Source: Amyelois transitella (taxonomy: Eukaryota > Arthropoda > Insecta > Lepidoptera > Pyralidae). Taken from it: a stretch of 64,000 nucleotides of DNA. The position numbers and the translations under genes were made by a program. Shown piece by piece: positions 23,801 through 46,080 of this stretch (position 1 is the stretch's first letter; each line of letters opens with the position of its first letter). The stretch lies in NCBI RefSeq assembly GCF_032362555.1, contig NC_083517.1, positions 640,001 through 704,000 on the forward strand, written 5' to 3'. Under the pieces are notes generated by a model. That model searched no databases and was not told where the DNA came from. It worked only from the letters and a program-made list of their open reading frames with translations.

Positions 23801-24168
23801 AGCTTCCTTACCTCACCAACTTTGTCTTCTCCTTGAGACTGATAAAATAAAGGGAGAAATTGAGTTTGGGTGATCTTGAAGACCTCTATGTCGCCGACCT
23901 TGCCGACGGAACAGCATCCTGTGACCAGCACCAGGTACAGCAAACAGCTTTCCCCAGAATTTAGTTGCAAAACACCCAGACAACCGTAGGCGTCAGCGAT
24001 TTTGTGATACTGTTTCCTTAGTGTTTCAGTTTCTTGAGGCGACAACGACACAACAGCTTGCGATTCGAAGAGCAGGGAATTGTCCTTATTTCGATGTTGC
24101 AGTATTATGCTATAGGGATTTGGTGGAGACGATTTCTCCAAGACTTTAAAACCCTTGGACATAGCCAT
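20884..24168 (-). CDS. Synj: synaptojanin, phosphoinositide phosphatase, intronless frame
   Basis: Removes phosphates from PI(4,5)P2 and related lipids during clathrin-coated vesicle uncoating, mainly at synapses. One open frame of 1094 codons. The SAC domain is residues 1-500 or so, with catalytic NCLDCLDRTNS (CX5R, Cys392 to Arg398). The 5-phosphatase domain is about 535-850: TYNVNGGK, FWCGDFNYRIDL, APAWTDRVLW, SDHRPV. An RRM-like region follows (EVTLVRFVDEQ), and a proline-rich tail (last 100 residues) for SH3 partners. Start: the frame is open to a GTG at 24198, but the first ATG (24168) gives MAMSKGFKVL, aligning with the human start MAFSKGF. Unlike its neighbours it has no intron within the frame. 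The tail is shorter than in vertebrates, so more 3' exons by splicing from the Pro-rich part cannot be excluded. Confidence 0.95.
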   Translation of the reverse strand: MAMSKGFKVLEKSSPPNPYSIILQHRNKDNSLLFESQAVVSLSPQETETLRKQYHKIADAYGCLGVLQLNSGESCLLYLVLVTGCCSVGKVGDIEVFKITQTQFLPLFYQSQGEDKVGEVRKLLNSGTFYFSWNSGKANDNLFDLTLCSQRKSKGAIPDNRFFWNRTLFIHLIRFGIDCEDWLTRAMCGSVEIRTIYVGHRQARAVLVSRLSCERAGTRFNVRGCNDDGNVANFVETEQAIYIDDSVSSYIQTRGSVPLFWEQPGIQVGSHKVKMSRGYDASTSACDRHFSQLKRNYGTVIVVNLLGSSLIGGSEGEATLSNAFQKHLNESAHSDVTQIIFDYHQEVRASHIENTLSKFKKIVEKYYDEIGIFSAKGPDIYNIQKGVLRTNCLDCLDRTNSIQTFIGIEMLAIQLMLLQCIDKKQNVTRFEEIFKQMWVNNGNEISKIYAGTGAIQGGSKLIDGARSAARTIQNNLLDNSKQEAIDILLLGSTLNSELADRTRILLPSNILHASTPVLREMVRRCNEYTQPSSIRITIGTYNVNGGKHFRSLAYKDVSLADWLLDCPDSSLVNTVNLKEHPSDIFAIGFEEIVDLNASNIMAASSDNAKAWSEELEKVLCRDAPYTLLSSHQLVGVCLFIFVRKDLIPHIRDVALDSVKTGLGGTTGNKGAVGIRMVIYGTSLCFVCAHFAAGQSQVAERNADYTEITRKIAFPMGRSLYCHDYVFWCGDFNYRIDLDKDEVRLLVAQNNMQRLLEQDQLNQQKALGLVFKNCFEGEITFLPTYKYDLFSDDYDTSEKCRAPAWTDRVLWRSRKCTIDPENTSELATGKLLHYGRAELKQSDHRPVIAILEIEVLQVSYTKCMEVFYEVVQDLGPPDASILVQPVEDRSDSEESVFDDNVMAAVLQELATIGEVTLVRFVDEQTLSITFREGQNALVAAQMGKLSVCSIPLAITLKSPNWIDIVRSEIGLCSNNTVPLFGEVQQERPLRSAPPTPRRQQPGRPPAPSPTPLLPARAPAPGPARPPPPRPAPLPPDAGKNGQQPGPASPPADGMPPPACAPPPPPSSTPPPAAPPPVPARQGAPPPLPARPRPTS

Positions 24169-24858
24169 GATGAAGTATTTGTGGTTCAATAAATTCACTG
24201 GTTTGTTTGAGCCATCCGCCCCAAATTGGTTTTATATTCTTATCGATTTAAACAACACTGCTCCGGACAGGCCGTATCATTTAATATAACAGGATAGAAA
24301 CTAATCAGAATTCACTAAATATCTAAACAATATCTGATTTCATGAAAATGTTAAAAAAGATAAGCACAGAAACAGAGCAGAGATTTCAGACATGACAGAT
24401 TACAAAGTGTTGCCAGATTACTATGATCAAAATTTACTGAATAGGTACTGACAATTATAATTTAGTGGAGACTCAGGTGAGGAATTGGTACTGAAATGAT
24501 AAAAGTACTTTGACCTGATTATGCTTAGATGGTTATGTAATAATGTGAGTGTTTTCGGCTCAATGTGCTTTAAGAAATTTGACAAAAACTGAGTTCAGAA
24601 CCACCTGACCTTTATAATCTGAGCTCAAAATAAATATTTGTACTAATTAAGCGGCTACGAGAACGATGGAGTTTCTCTTTTTGGTCTAAGGTTCAAATTT
24701 AGACTAGGTGTATAAATAGGTACGTAATTAATATTCAAACGATCAATTTGTTTTTTTTTTGTTCAAATTGTAGTCTTGGTAGAATTTCCTTTTGAATGTT
24801 TATCATGGTGGGCGGCATTATAACTTAAACAAGTGTTTTTTTTTTAATAATATATTTA
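24169..24858. other. 690-bp spacer between FIG4 and synaptojanin
   Basis: Contains the synaptojanin 5' flank and the FIG4 3' end. AT-rich, with T-runs at 24750-24760 and 24835-24846. No repeat of the main families is seen, so any synaptojanin promoter here must be compact. Confidence 0.5.
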
Positions 24859-36793
<11,935 letters not shown>

Positions 36794-37590
36794 TTTTGTT
36801 GTTGAATGAAATAAATAACTTATACTATTTAATAAATTTTATTAAAATAATTTAGTGTGATAGGTACCAATCTACCTATTTTGATTTTGATTTGTTTACG
36901 CAATGTCAGTAGGTAGTGACATTGACATCCTGACATTTAACAAACTTCTTTTATAACAGTAGCAAAGATCATTCATCTGAGTGTTTGTGGTTCAATCCTT
37001 AGATATTGTTCCTTAAGTTTTTATTAAATATTCCTATTCCTATTCTTTGTACTACATACCTGTATGTCGTCAGAATTCTAATAGATCTGGATTTGTGAAT
37101 GAACGGTGGATATTCAATCTCCACCAATAATTCTGGCGTTTGTTCCTGTTGACCTCATTGATAACGAGCCCGGGGTCCACTTATGACCATGATCTACCAA
37201 TAAATAGCTTTAATTACATGGAGGGACTCCTGTCTAATATGTACTGTCCTGTTAATAAAGGCACCTAACACAGCTTCGATAATTATATTCCAATACACGC
37301 CATTCTACTCACACACATGTTACAGATATCATGCCTTTATGCCTTACGGGGTAGACAGAGCCGAGTTCTACTTTCAAATAAACAGGCTTATAGTAGGTAC
37401 CTACATCTGGCGTATCAAAAGATCTAATGGTTGATGTTAGGACTGTTATGCAGGCCTGCTTGAATTGGCGAATCTATAGAGATTTTCCAGGGGAGAGTTT
37501 CCCCTGGAAAATCTTAATAGAACGACTGATGGCAGCCATTTTGGACTTTTAGGTTGGGGAATTATGATAACAATTATTGATATTTTTTGT
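36794..37590. other. FIG4 5' flank and spacer
   Basis: AT-rich; the first 100 or so bases should hold the FIG4 promoter. A 35-nt perfect hairpin sits at 37480-37514. SINE-like scraps occur near 36125-36205 (inside FIG4 intron 1) and 37340. No gene seen. Confidence 0.45.
37480..37514. repeat. short perfect hairpin
   Basis: AGATTTTCCAGGGGA (37480-37494) pairs fully with 37500-37514 across a 5-nt loop. It could be a transcription terminator-like fold or a protein site; nothing shows which. Confidence 0.7.
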
Positions 37591-37935
37591 GCCGTGTGGT
37601 TCCCAGCACTAATACAAAAAATAAAAGGACCACTCCATCTCTTTCCCGTGGATGTCGTAAAAGTGACTAAGGGATAGGCTAATACACTTGGGATTTTTAT
37701 TTAGGCGATGGGCTAGCATCCTGATGCTATTTGAATCTCAATTCTATGATTAAGCCAAACAGCTTAAGGTGGTCGTGGCCGCCAAACAGTCATTTCAAGA
37801 CTGTTTGTTGGCTCTGTCTACCCCGCATCAACCTTTCATTAATTAAATTTCAATTCCATCATTTAACCATATAGCTGAATGTGGCCTTACAGTCTTTTCA
37901 AGACCGTTGGCTCTGTCTACCCCGTGATGGTATGA
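37591..37935 (+). mobile_element. ATGT-tailed SINE and a second tail piece
   Basis: 37591-37835 is near-full (GTGCCGTGTGGTTCCCAGC to CTGTCTACCCCGCA). 37850-37935 repeats the last third. Confidence 0.7.
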
Positions 37936-38017
37936 ATGTATGATAGAGTAGATGAATAACCCTACACCCAAAACCGGGGTTCGCTAGTTAGCCACGCCGA
38001 ATTTGAATCACGCTCCT

Positions 38018-38275
38018 ACATACATACATATGGTCACGTTTATATCCCTTGCGGGATAGACAGAGCTAACAGTCTTGAAAAGACTAAATTTCAGCCACGT
38101 TCAGCTATTTGGTTTAATGTTAGAATTGAGATTAAAAAATGACTAGTTGCTAGCCCATTGCCTAAAACAGAATCCCAAGTTTGTAAGCCTATCCCTTAGT
38201 CACCTCTTACGACATCTATGGGAAAGAGATGGATTGGTCCTATTCTTTTTTGTATTGGTGCCGGGAACCAAACGG
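38018..38275 (-). mobile_element. ATGT-tailed SINE, full length with TSD
   Basis: Minus-oriented; (ACAT)n tail at the left, CCGGGAACCAAACGGCA at the right. TCACGCTCCTA flanks both sides, an 11-bp target duplication. Confidence 0.88.
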
Positions 38276-38519
38276 CATTCACGCTCCTATAACTAAATAA
38301 CCTCGACAGCCCAATGAATTGCTGAAATGAGATGCCACTCCCAGACCTACTGAAATATTTGTGTGCTCCGTGCCCACAATCTAGGTCAAAGTCCAGATCA
38401 GACTTAACTCTGAACGAGGGACCGACAAATAGCGATGGCATTGCAAACGTATTACTAACTTAACTGCTTTTGTGATTGAATAAATATAAATAGAGGCCGC
38501 ATGTATTCAGGCTTTGTAG

Positions 38520-38888
38520 TAGAGTCCTTCATGTAATGAGGTTTTAGGCCCGAGTGGGCAGCGGGTGTACGCATGCGCGGGACGTCAGCGGCGCCCTCGG
38601 GCGGCGGGTCCAGTCCCCGACGCGTCTCCGCCGACGCCGTACCTGTCCACTGCCGCTTTTTACCTGCCGCAGTGCCGACAAACTCTTTTTACTAAACATG
38701 TATGAATGAACCTGTGTCTAAATAGGCTTAACAGTGTATTATATTAGTGAACTTGTCATATGTGGTGTTAGTTTTTGGTCCAGATCGGAGGCTGAGCCGG
38801 TCTCACGCCCTCGAAGGAATGCGGCAATTTTAACAACTGCTGAGACCCAACGTTGTGTAGAATCGACCGATCACGACAAATGATATAA
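38520..38888 (+). promoter_or_regulatory. GC-rich promoter-like block with possible 5' exon
   Basis: In AT-rich surroundings, 38540-38670 is strongly GC- and CpG-rich. It contains ACGCATGCGCGG (NRF1-like) and GGGACGTCAGC (CRE-like). Downstream, 38768-38887 is unique-looking sequence ending ATAAG|GTGAGT, a good splice donor. Together they could be the promoter and non-coding first exon of a plus-strand gene whose body lies outside the window. No coding frame supports it. Confidence 0.3.
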
Positions 38889-40470
38889 GGTGAGTTTTGG
38901 GAAGGGCTGTTACAGTGACAACGTATGTTATTGTGTTCAGGCGACGTCAAACATCTTTGTACAAGTTGCCCTACATTATACGATATATATCTATAGGAGA
39001 GCCAGAGGAGAGGTGTGCTTAGAGCGAATCTTACCAGCCTTTATGGGTATTGCTAGAAATAAAAAGAAATAGCACATGATACTTCCGAAGGTCTATTATT
39101 TTTCTGTGCACAACTTCATTAATTTCGGTTCAGTAGACTTTGAGCAGTTTTGAATCTAGTTACGAATAAAAAGGAATTAATCAAATGAAAAGTTGGGAGA
39201 AGGTAAGATTACGTAGGTACTATTATCGACCAGTAGGTACATCTTGCCATATATTTTACCTACTCTACATTGCGTCCAAGATAAGATTATATTCACTATC
39301 TTCCCAATAAAACTAATTTATAGAGGGACTGAACTGGGATATAATAAATTTTAAGAATTCAACAACTATTTTTATCTGTAAACTATAAAATTGTGAAGCT
39401 TCGTAAAAATCTGTCGAACAGTTAGGTACCTATTTCGTATCAATGATATTTTTATTCTCGCGATTTTGTTATGATTTCGCGAAAGTTTCAACGTACTTTT
39501 AATTAATCCTTTCAGCTTTTACGTGTCGGACCAGTTCCGTGAGACTGTTTCATATAATTCAGATATTTCCTGTTTTTAATTATACAAATGCAAGTTTGCA
39601 AAAAAAGACATCGAATTAGCAAATTTAAATTTTATTATATTTCAAAATATTGTACTTATGTATGTATAATTAAATATTCAGACTAAAATATCTATATTTA
39701 TGTTATTTTTCAAATATATATATTTATTAAATTATACATCTGCATATTTGAAGTCAGTCAAGTCTGTTTCTATAGAAGTAAGTAGGTAATGAATTAGTAA
39801 GTAAAATTCATTAAGTTATAGATTCAGCCGTTTAGTACAAATAGCAGAACACAGGGAGAATTTCCGAAATTCTTATAGGAAGAACTAGAAAATTATGCGT
39901 TTTACGCGGGCAAATACTAATTAGAAATGGAGACATATTTTATGTTAAATCTTCTAAAATATCTGACAATTTCTTCTCCAACTTGTAAAGGAGCTTGTAA
40001 CATCAAGTTTACGTTCTAAAATTGCGAAATGTGTTGAGCAAAGCAGGTACTTGGATTAAGTAAGATGGATCACTTTCTTTTCGAGCAGCGAATTACTAGA
40101 GAGATCTATTCAATACGCTCTCTTTTCTCACGGCGACAATGGCCTACGAATTTACGAAAAAAAAAAATTGCTGGCTTCAACACAGAGCACTGACCGCCAG
40201 GCTCTTGTCAAAGAGCTACATGTACCCTTTGTGCAGCGCACATTCTTTGACTTGATTCGTAGATGTACGCAAAAAATGGAGGGTTGATTCATACTGCTTT
40301 TCAATCTTTGTCGAATCACAGTAGGTGTTTAATTTTATGTCGGAATCGCATACCCATGCATTCCGTGAATTGAAAGTTTGTGCACACTAAATGGCAGGAG
40401 AGCCTTTTAATAATAGCAAGCAGGTTGATTTCATTTTGGAGGCTTTAGTGGAATGTATTGTAATGGTCTG
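38889..40470. other. AT-rich spacer
   Basis: About 1.6 kb with no gene and no clear member of the main repeat families. Mostly AT-rich with short T and A runs. Confidence 0.45.
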
Positions 40471-40680
40471 TGTAGCGGGAGCGTTGATTCGGCTCGACCG
40501 CCACCAAAGGGAAGATCTTCCGCCAGGCTAGGTGTAACGCCTGGGGAACCGCGGCTCCGACGATGTTGTGTCGGAGGTTGTATATATGCTCCAAGCCGTC
40601 AAATATTTTTGCCAAAAGCCTCAATATCCAATCACGCGACGCTATCAGTCAAAAACAGCGAAAAGTCTAAAGCAAAGTAT
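40471..40680. repeat. unclassified dispersed repeat, block B inverted
   Basis: 40494-40592 is the reverse complement of block B at 8558-8660 (GGAGCATATA, GACACAACATCGTCGGAGCC, GAAGATCTTCC). 40630-40677 matches block A in the same orientation as at 8490. A TATA-like TATATATGCTCC lies in B. An LTR-type or foldback origin is possible but unproven. Confidence 0.5.
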
Positions 40681-41422
40681 CGTAATCGACCTCCATTAAA
40701 TTTTGCATGCTAGATAAGTACATGTCAAATTTCAAATCTCAAGATTCTTCTATGTGCTTAGTCAGTCAATTATGTGCCCACTTATATTATAATTAAAAAG
40801 ATCATTTTTAAAATTTATTCCGCGAAATTCGTACTACCTAAATGCATAGACACATTATCATAGCCTCATACGTGAGGTCATAGAAAATTGGTTGTCTATT
40901 GTTTGTATGCACTGGAGTGCATCTGGCGAGCAAATTGCCAGCTCCTACCCAGCACTAAATCATTCAGGCTCACCTGTACACAGTTCTGGGAACAAATGTG
41001 ACTAACTAACTGCCCGCCAACCGCATGCACATTGCACAAATTGCTTGCATGACCAGAATCTAGTAGTTTCCAAACTTAAATTGCTTTTTGTTACTAAGTA
41101 TATACATCCACACTATAATAAGAAAAGATTTGTATTTTTTTAGGTATGTTTGTAATGAATAAACTCAAAAACTACTACTGTTATATAGAATAGACTTTCG
41201 GGAGGGACCGAGCCCACTTTACCTTTTTTTTTAATTTCCTACGGGCGCGAATCCCCACGCAAAGGCTAGTGTAAAATAACAATACGATTGAAATATTTAT
41301 TTTTACTGACTTAATTTTTTTTTGTTTCATTTAATAACATATAAGGCGAATTTAATAATATCTTCTCCAGAAAGGTATAAATATATCTAACAGGGACTAA
41401 TGCCAGAAATTCTAAATTCTTT

Positions 41423-41476
41423 AAGGATAACCCGCAGGACTTTTCAAACGATACAAGTCCCGCGGGTTCAATCCTT
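41423..41476. repeat. imperfect hairpin with a B-box-like arm
   Basis: AAGGATAACCCGCAGGACTT (41423-41442) pairs with AAGTCCCGCGGGTTCAATCC plus TT (41455-41476) with one mismatch and a 2-nt bulge; 12-nt loop. GGGTTCAATCC resembles a Pol III B box, but no A box was found. Confidence 0.5.
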
Positions 41477-41667
41477 ATCAGGGTTAGCTCATGATGGAAA
41501 ACGGAACTATTTTTGAATGGGCTCGTTCTTGGATATTGATCTTTTTTTAACTATTACTTATATATCTATAATCATTTAATCCAGTTTAAAAATAGAATAT
41601 TATAACATCGTTGCCCCAAAGTTAGTCTGGGAATCTGGTTTAATCTTTGTAATTTATTATAAAAAAA

Positions 41668-41730
41668 ATGTGCCTTCTATGGTATGGTTTTTTGAATGAA
41701 GTTTCATTCAAAAAACCATAGAACGCACAT
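41668..41730. repeat. 63-nt hairpin
   Basis: The left arm (ATGTGCCTTCTATGGTATGG then TTTTTTGAATGAA) pairs with the right arm TTCATTCAAAAAACCATAGA plus ACGCACAT. One arm has an extra TATGG step; the loop is tiny. Confidence 0.6.
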
Positions 41731-42064
41731 TTACTTATGAGTTTATGAATGAAACTCAATGGTGTGGGAAAATCAAATACTAGTGCTTACAATAATCATT
41801 AATACGAGCTTTCGAGTGCATATTGACTTAGGACAACACCAACACAACTTTTTGTGAAGCTTCGAGAAGCTTAGTGTTCAGCTTTTACACACGAATACTC
41901 AAAGGCGTTAAGTAATGACTTCCTTACTCCTTAATGTAAGGAGAGCTTTTTTTTTAAAAAAAACCTAGTGTTAGTATCTTGAGTGGGTTCCATGTTATTC
42001 TCTTGAAGAATTAGAACCATGATTATAAAAAGTGTAAGGTCGAAGAAATAGTCTAATATTTACA

Positions 42065-42372
42065 TACATACATACATAAAAATCACGCCTCTTTCCCGGA
42101 GGGGTAGGCAGATACTACATCTTTCTACTTGCCACGATCTCTGCATGCATATACTCTTATATATGTATATGAAGCGAAGGAAGGAATCAAGGAATGTATC
42201 ACTACATAGTATAAAACAAAGTCGCTATTTTAGTGTATGCTTAAATCTTTAAAATTACGCAACGGATTTTGATGCGGTTTTTTGTAACAGGAAGAGTGAT
42301 TCAAGAGGAAGGTTTTTATGTATAATTACATTTATAATTTTGCACCCGTGCGAAGCCGGGGCGGGTCGCTAG
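42065..42372. mobile_element. RTE-like LINE tail and Helitron-like piece
   Basis: 42065-42150 is a minus-oriented LINE 3' end with (ACAT)n tail. 42195-42372 resembles the element at 48650-48785 and ends GTGCGAAGCCGGGGCGGGTC then GCTAGTG. Confidence 0.65.
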
Positions 42373-43027
42373 TGTATGTATAAATTACAACAAAACAAAC
42401 ACGCTATCTTCCATTAACAATTAGCCAAGTTGACACACACATAGGTACACGCAAGTGTTGCGGCTTCTGCGGTTCACTCCGGGCGCACTTTCTCCTAGCC
42501 CCGCTCATTAGCGATGCCACACACTTCAACAAAACACTTGACGCCCACGACAAAGTGTGGGTACTACTTATAAGTACGATAACTAGGTCCGTGTACACGG
42601 ATGTTGCCCAATTTTTGCTTGTAATGCATATTTCTACCGTCATCTAAATATACGATGGACGGATATTTAAATTAAACAGTTCATCTACGTTATGGATCTT
42701 AGCAGCCAAAAGGATTTTTTTGAATCCCAGCCACAGATATGAAATCCTTCTAGGATTCCTCCTAGGTCGTTTGAATATATACTTATGATACAACTCCAAA
42801 TACTCGAGACACCGAGGTTGGAGAGAAGTCTTGTTTTGCTGGAGTTTAATAAAGTTTAGTTACAGATCATCTAGGATCGTGGACATATGATGCTTAGAAC
42901 TGAGAATTGAAGTGAAGTGAGAATCCAATGAGGGCCAACATTAGGGGGATAATGACAACGTAAGCATCAACTAAAGGAGGAAAACCCGTCGGAATTGAAA
43001 TATTAGAAAGGCTAAAAGTCAGTTCAA
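42373..43027. other. unassigned spacer
   Basis: No gene recognised; an open frame on the minus strand (42404-42643) has no family resemblance. Sequence is mixed and probably old repeat. Confidence 0.4.
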
Positions 43028-43245
43028 GAGTACCCGAAACCGCCGACTTTGCATGAAGACAGTTATGAATGTGGATGAATCGAAAGAAGTATGCAGAGAT
43101 CGTGGCAAATGGAAAGAAGTAGTTTCAGTCTACCCCTCTGGGAAAAAGGCGATATTTTATGTATGTTCACGCAGAAGCGGTCACAAACTGCACTGCAGCA
43201 TTTTCTTGAATAACGTCAACTTCACACAATTAAAGATATTCATTT
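43028..43245 (+). mobile_element. RTE-like LINE 3' end next to a CTTCCAAAGCG scrap
   Basis: 43028-43165 is the LINE end (GTACCCGAAACCGCCGA to AAAAAGGCGATATTTTATG). 43165-43245 is the last part of the other dispersed repeat (GAAGCGGTCACAAACTGCAC). Confidence 0.65.
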
Positions 43246-43687
43246 AAGTCTTTTCGGTCTTTAATTTTTTAATCGCTATTATACGAGCGAAGTGTATTTA
43301 TTCCCTGTCATTAAATTACATGGAAAAATCATGTTACAATGATGTTGATGTCATTCACTATAGGATCGCTAGAAATTTCGCTGGAAAAGTTACAAAATTC
43401 AAAATTTATCTAATATCAACGAGATGAAAGACGTCTAAATCCCGTATCCAAATCCCTGGCAAAGAGTTAATCTTTTGTCGGGAAGGAGATCTAGCGGGTA
43501 TGTTTGTGGCAGCTTATTGAATGCAAACAAAGCCGGGGGCGGGAAGCTGGTAAACAAGCCGGGGTTCTCGTGTAAAACCGCCATGTTTGCGCTCCGCCTT
43601 AGTCTATGGAGTAACACATTTGACACACGATAGATCAATTTTTGAAAAAAAAAAAAAAAGAAAAAAAAAAACACATTTGACACGATG

Positions 43688-43857
43688 TCCTACTTAATAT
43701 TATAAATGCGAAAGTTTGTTAGTATGTCAGGATGTCAGTGTGGATGTTTGTTACTCTTTCACGCAAAAGACAAGCCAGAATAACATATAGGCTACTTTTT
43801 ATCCCGGAGTTCCCGCGGGGTTGATTCCACGCGGACGAAGTCGCGGGTGGCCTCTAG
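43688..43857 (+). mobile_element. non-autonomous Helitron
   Basis: TCCTACTTAATATTATAAAT at the start and GGACGAAGTCGCGGGTGGCC then CTAG before T at the end. Same family as 1293-1508 and 54834-55038. Confidence 0.75.
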
Positions 43858-43910
43858 TATAAGATATACATAGGTATTAGATAGATTACAGGTTATGCTA
43901 TTTTTTTATT

Positions 43911-44030
43911 GTACATACATACATACATATGGTCACGTCTATATCCCTTGCGGGGTAGACAGAGACAGTCTTGAAATGATTGAATGGCCTCGTTCAGCTA
44001 TTTGGCTTAATAATAGAATTGAGATTTTAA
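43911..44030 (-). mobile_element. ATGT-tailed SINE, 3' half
   Basis: Minus-oriented; (ACAT)n tail at the left, ends near TTGAGATTTTAAT. Confidence 0.75.
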
Positions 44031-44162
44031 TTGTACCTATTTGTAATTATTTGATTTTTTTTATTTCGTATCAGTAACACTGTCCAATGAACTTCTTACA
44101 GAACTAGATTTATCCGCAGTTGCGCCTGCGCGTATTTAGCGCCACCTACAAAAGAGTAGAGA

Positions 44163-44392
44163 TGCCGTGTGGTTCTCACTCCATCTCTTTCCAATGGATG
44201 TCGTAAAAGGCGACTGAGGGATAGGCTTACATAATTTTTTTTAGGCGATGGGCTAGCAACCTGTCACTATTTGAATCTCAATTCTATCTTAAAGCCAAAT
44301 AGCTGACCGTGGCCTATCAGTCTTTACAAGACTGTTGGCTCTGTCTACCCCGCAAGGGATATAGACGTGATTATATGTATGTATGTGCAAAA
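44163..44392 (+). mobile_element. ATGT-tailed SINE inserted in an older repeat
   Basis: Starts ATGCCGTGTGGTTCTC and ends in the ATGT tail. CAAAAGAGTA stands on both sides, a 10-bp target duplication. The host sequence (GCGCCACCTACAAAAGAGTA, then CAGGTTTTTCGCAAATCCC) is itself repeated at about 18230-18310. Confidence 0.8.
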
Positions 44393-44519
44393 GAGTACAG
44401 GTTTTTCGCAAATCCCTCGGGAACTATAGTTTTTACCGGGACGAAAAGCACCCTATGTCCTTCTCCAGATTTTCAACTACATATACTACTAATTTCAAGA
44501 AGTTTGGTTTAGTATATAT

Positions 44520-45406
44520 CGCGTAAAGAGACAACAAACATACTTTCGCATTTATCGGCTGCACGGGTAAGCAACACAGTCAAGGTCACTCGTCATCGGA
44601 TGATGCGGTAAAGGTGCTTGCCGGGCGTCGAACCAGGCCCGCCCAGCAGGTTTGCACTTGAGCCGCCGGCGTCAATGGCATTATGTAACAGAGTGTATCC
44701 CACTTTTGGACAAGTTTGAATCTGAAGTAAATCAGTCAATCAGTCCAAATATCAATACTATAAATTTGTCTGTTTGTTTGTTTCTTACCTCTTCATGGGT
44801 TATCTTCTGTATTAATCTTTTTGAAATATCACGTACGTATATTGTGAAGAGTTGAGAGAAGTTTAATTCCAGTAAATACTTACTAAAGTTTCCGTGGGAT
44901 TTGCGAAAACATGTTAGATACGTATATTTTTTTGGAGGGGCAATGTTTGAAATTTTATTGACTTAATCAAATCTAATTTTTTTATCGATTAACCAAAATG
45001 GCCACTTAGCAATTTTTTGATATTCACGGTATGGGATAAATTTATTTTTTTATTTATATTTCATGGGATGGTTATAATTTGATAGAAAAAAAGGAAAAAA
45101 TAATTTTAATTTATATAAAAAATATAAATAACGCTCGTAATACGCTTTTATATTTTTTTCATCACTATTTTAACAATCTTGTTATATTTATTAACGATAC
45201 CTACATATAATCCGGTTTTTATCGGAAGTTCTAAATTAACCTCAAATACATGATTCAAAGTTTAACTCAAGGTACAATCAACAACATAAATAGATAAGAG
45301 CAGAACAATCAAAGAAAATAATTAAAAGCCCTAAACATTATATTTGTCATAATAATGGCTTTTGGTAATATTATTAAGCATTATCTTTTATATATTTATT
45401 TTGTGT
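44520..45406. other. unassigned spacer
   Basis: No gene. A scrap of the 44.4-kb repeat recurs at 44895 (TCCGTGGGATTTGCGAAAAC). The rest is AT-rich. Confidence 0.4.
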
Positions 45407-45605
45407 GCTGTGTGGTGAACCGCCACTAATACAAAAAAAAATGGGACCACTCTATCTCTTTCCCATGGATGTCGTAAAAGGCGACTAAGGGGTAGGCCTA
45501 TAAACTTAAGATTTTTCTTTAGGCGATGGGCTAGCAACCTGTCACTTTTTGTATTTCAATTCTATCATTTAGCCAAAAGCTATGTCCTTTTCACATAGGC
45601 TCTGT
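45407..45605 (+). mobile_element. ATGT-tailed SINE, 3' end lost
   Basis: Plus-oriented; GTGCTGTGTGGTGAACCGCC head and the body through GGGCTAGCAACCTGTCAC, then decays. Confidence 0.7.
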
Positions 45606-45771
45606 CCGGTTGCAAAAAAAACACTATCCTTTCTTAGTGTACCCTAGGTTACATAAATACCTGCACGCCAAATTTTGACCTTTCGGGAAGTGCGTTGTAA
45701 TTACAGTCAATCAGTATCCTATTTTGTAAATAAAGATTATGTTTTCGACTGTACCTGTTTCATTACACCGC

Positions 45772-46080
45772 GCAGACCAAACTTGAGGCTAATTAACTCG
45801 TTGCACGTAGACGGGCTGCCAACTGGTAAACTAGGTGGGGACGGCACTACCATGGGGCGAAAGCAATCGCTCCGGGCGCTGATTTCTTGAGGGCGCCTCA
45901 GACAAAGGATTAATTATACCCCCAGATTATGCCCTAATGTTCCATTTCATGGGGTAGACCAAACTTGAATTAACTCCTTGAATGTAGATAGTTGCGAAGT
46001 GGTAAATTAGGTTGTAACGGCAATACCATAGGACAAACGGAGCGACCGCTTTGGGCGCGCACTCCCGGGGCGATCCAATC
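45772..46080. repeat. diverged tandem pair of about 110-120 bp
   Basis: Two related units, 45772-45880 and 45954-46075. They share AGACCAAACTTGA, AATTAACTC, a GTAGA step, TGGTAAA, a CGGCA.TACCAT step and GCGCTCCGGG/GGGCGCGC-type GC blocks. Family unknown. Confidence 0.5.

Larger units (their letters stand above)
40681..42060. other. spacer with a Helitron scrap and two hairpins
   Basis: No gene. 41107-41271 resembles a decayed Helitron ending CTAG before TG. Hairpins lie at 41423-41476 and 41668-41730. Confidence 0.45.

Noticed and set aside
24169-24198. Earlier start of synaptojanin at 24198
   Set aside because: The codon there is GTG. The first ATG at 24168 gives the start that aligns with known synaptojanins.
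38196-38441. Minus-strand frame starting MPSLFVGPSF as a coding exon
   Set aside because: The frame runs into a SINE, and across the SINE target site it meets a stop within a few codons; no homologue is known to me and there is no good donor.
42404-42643. 79-residue minus-strand frame
   Set aside because: No domain, no codon pattern and no splice context; probably chance in old repeat sequence.
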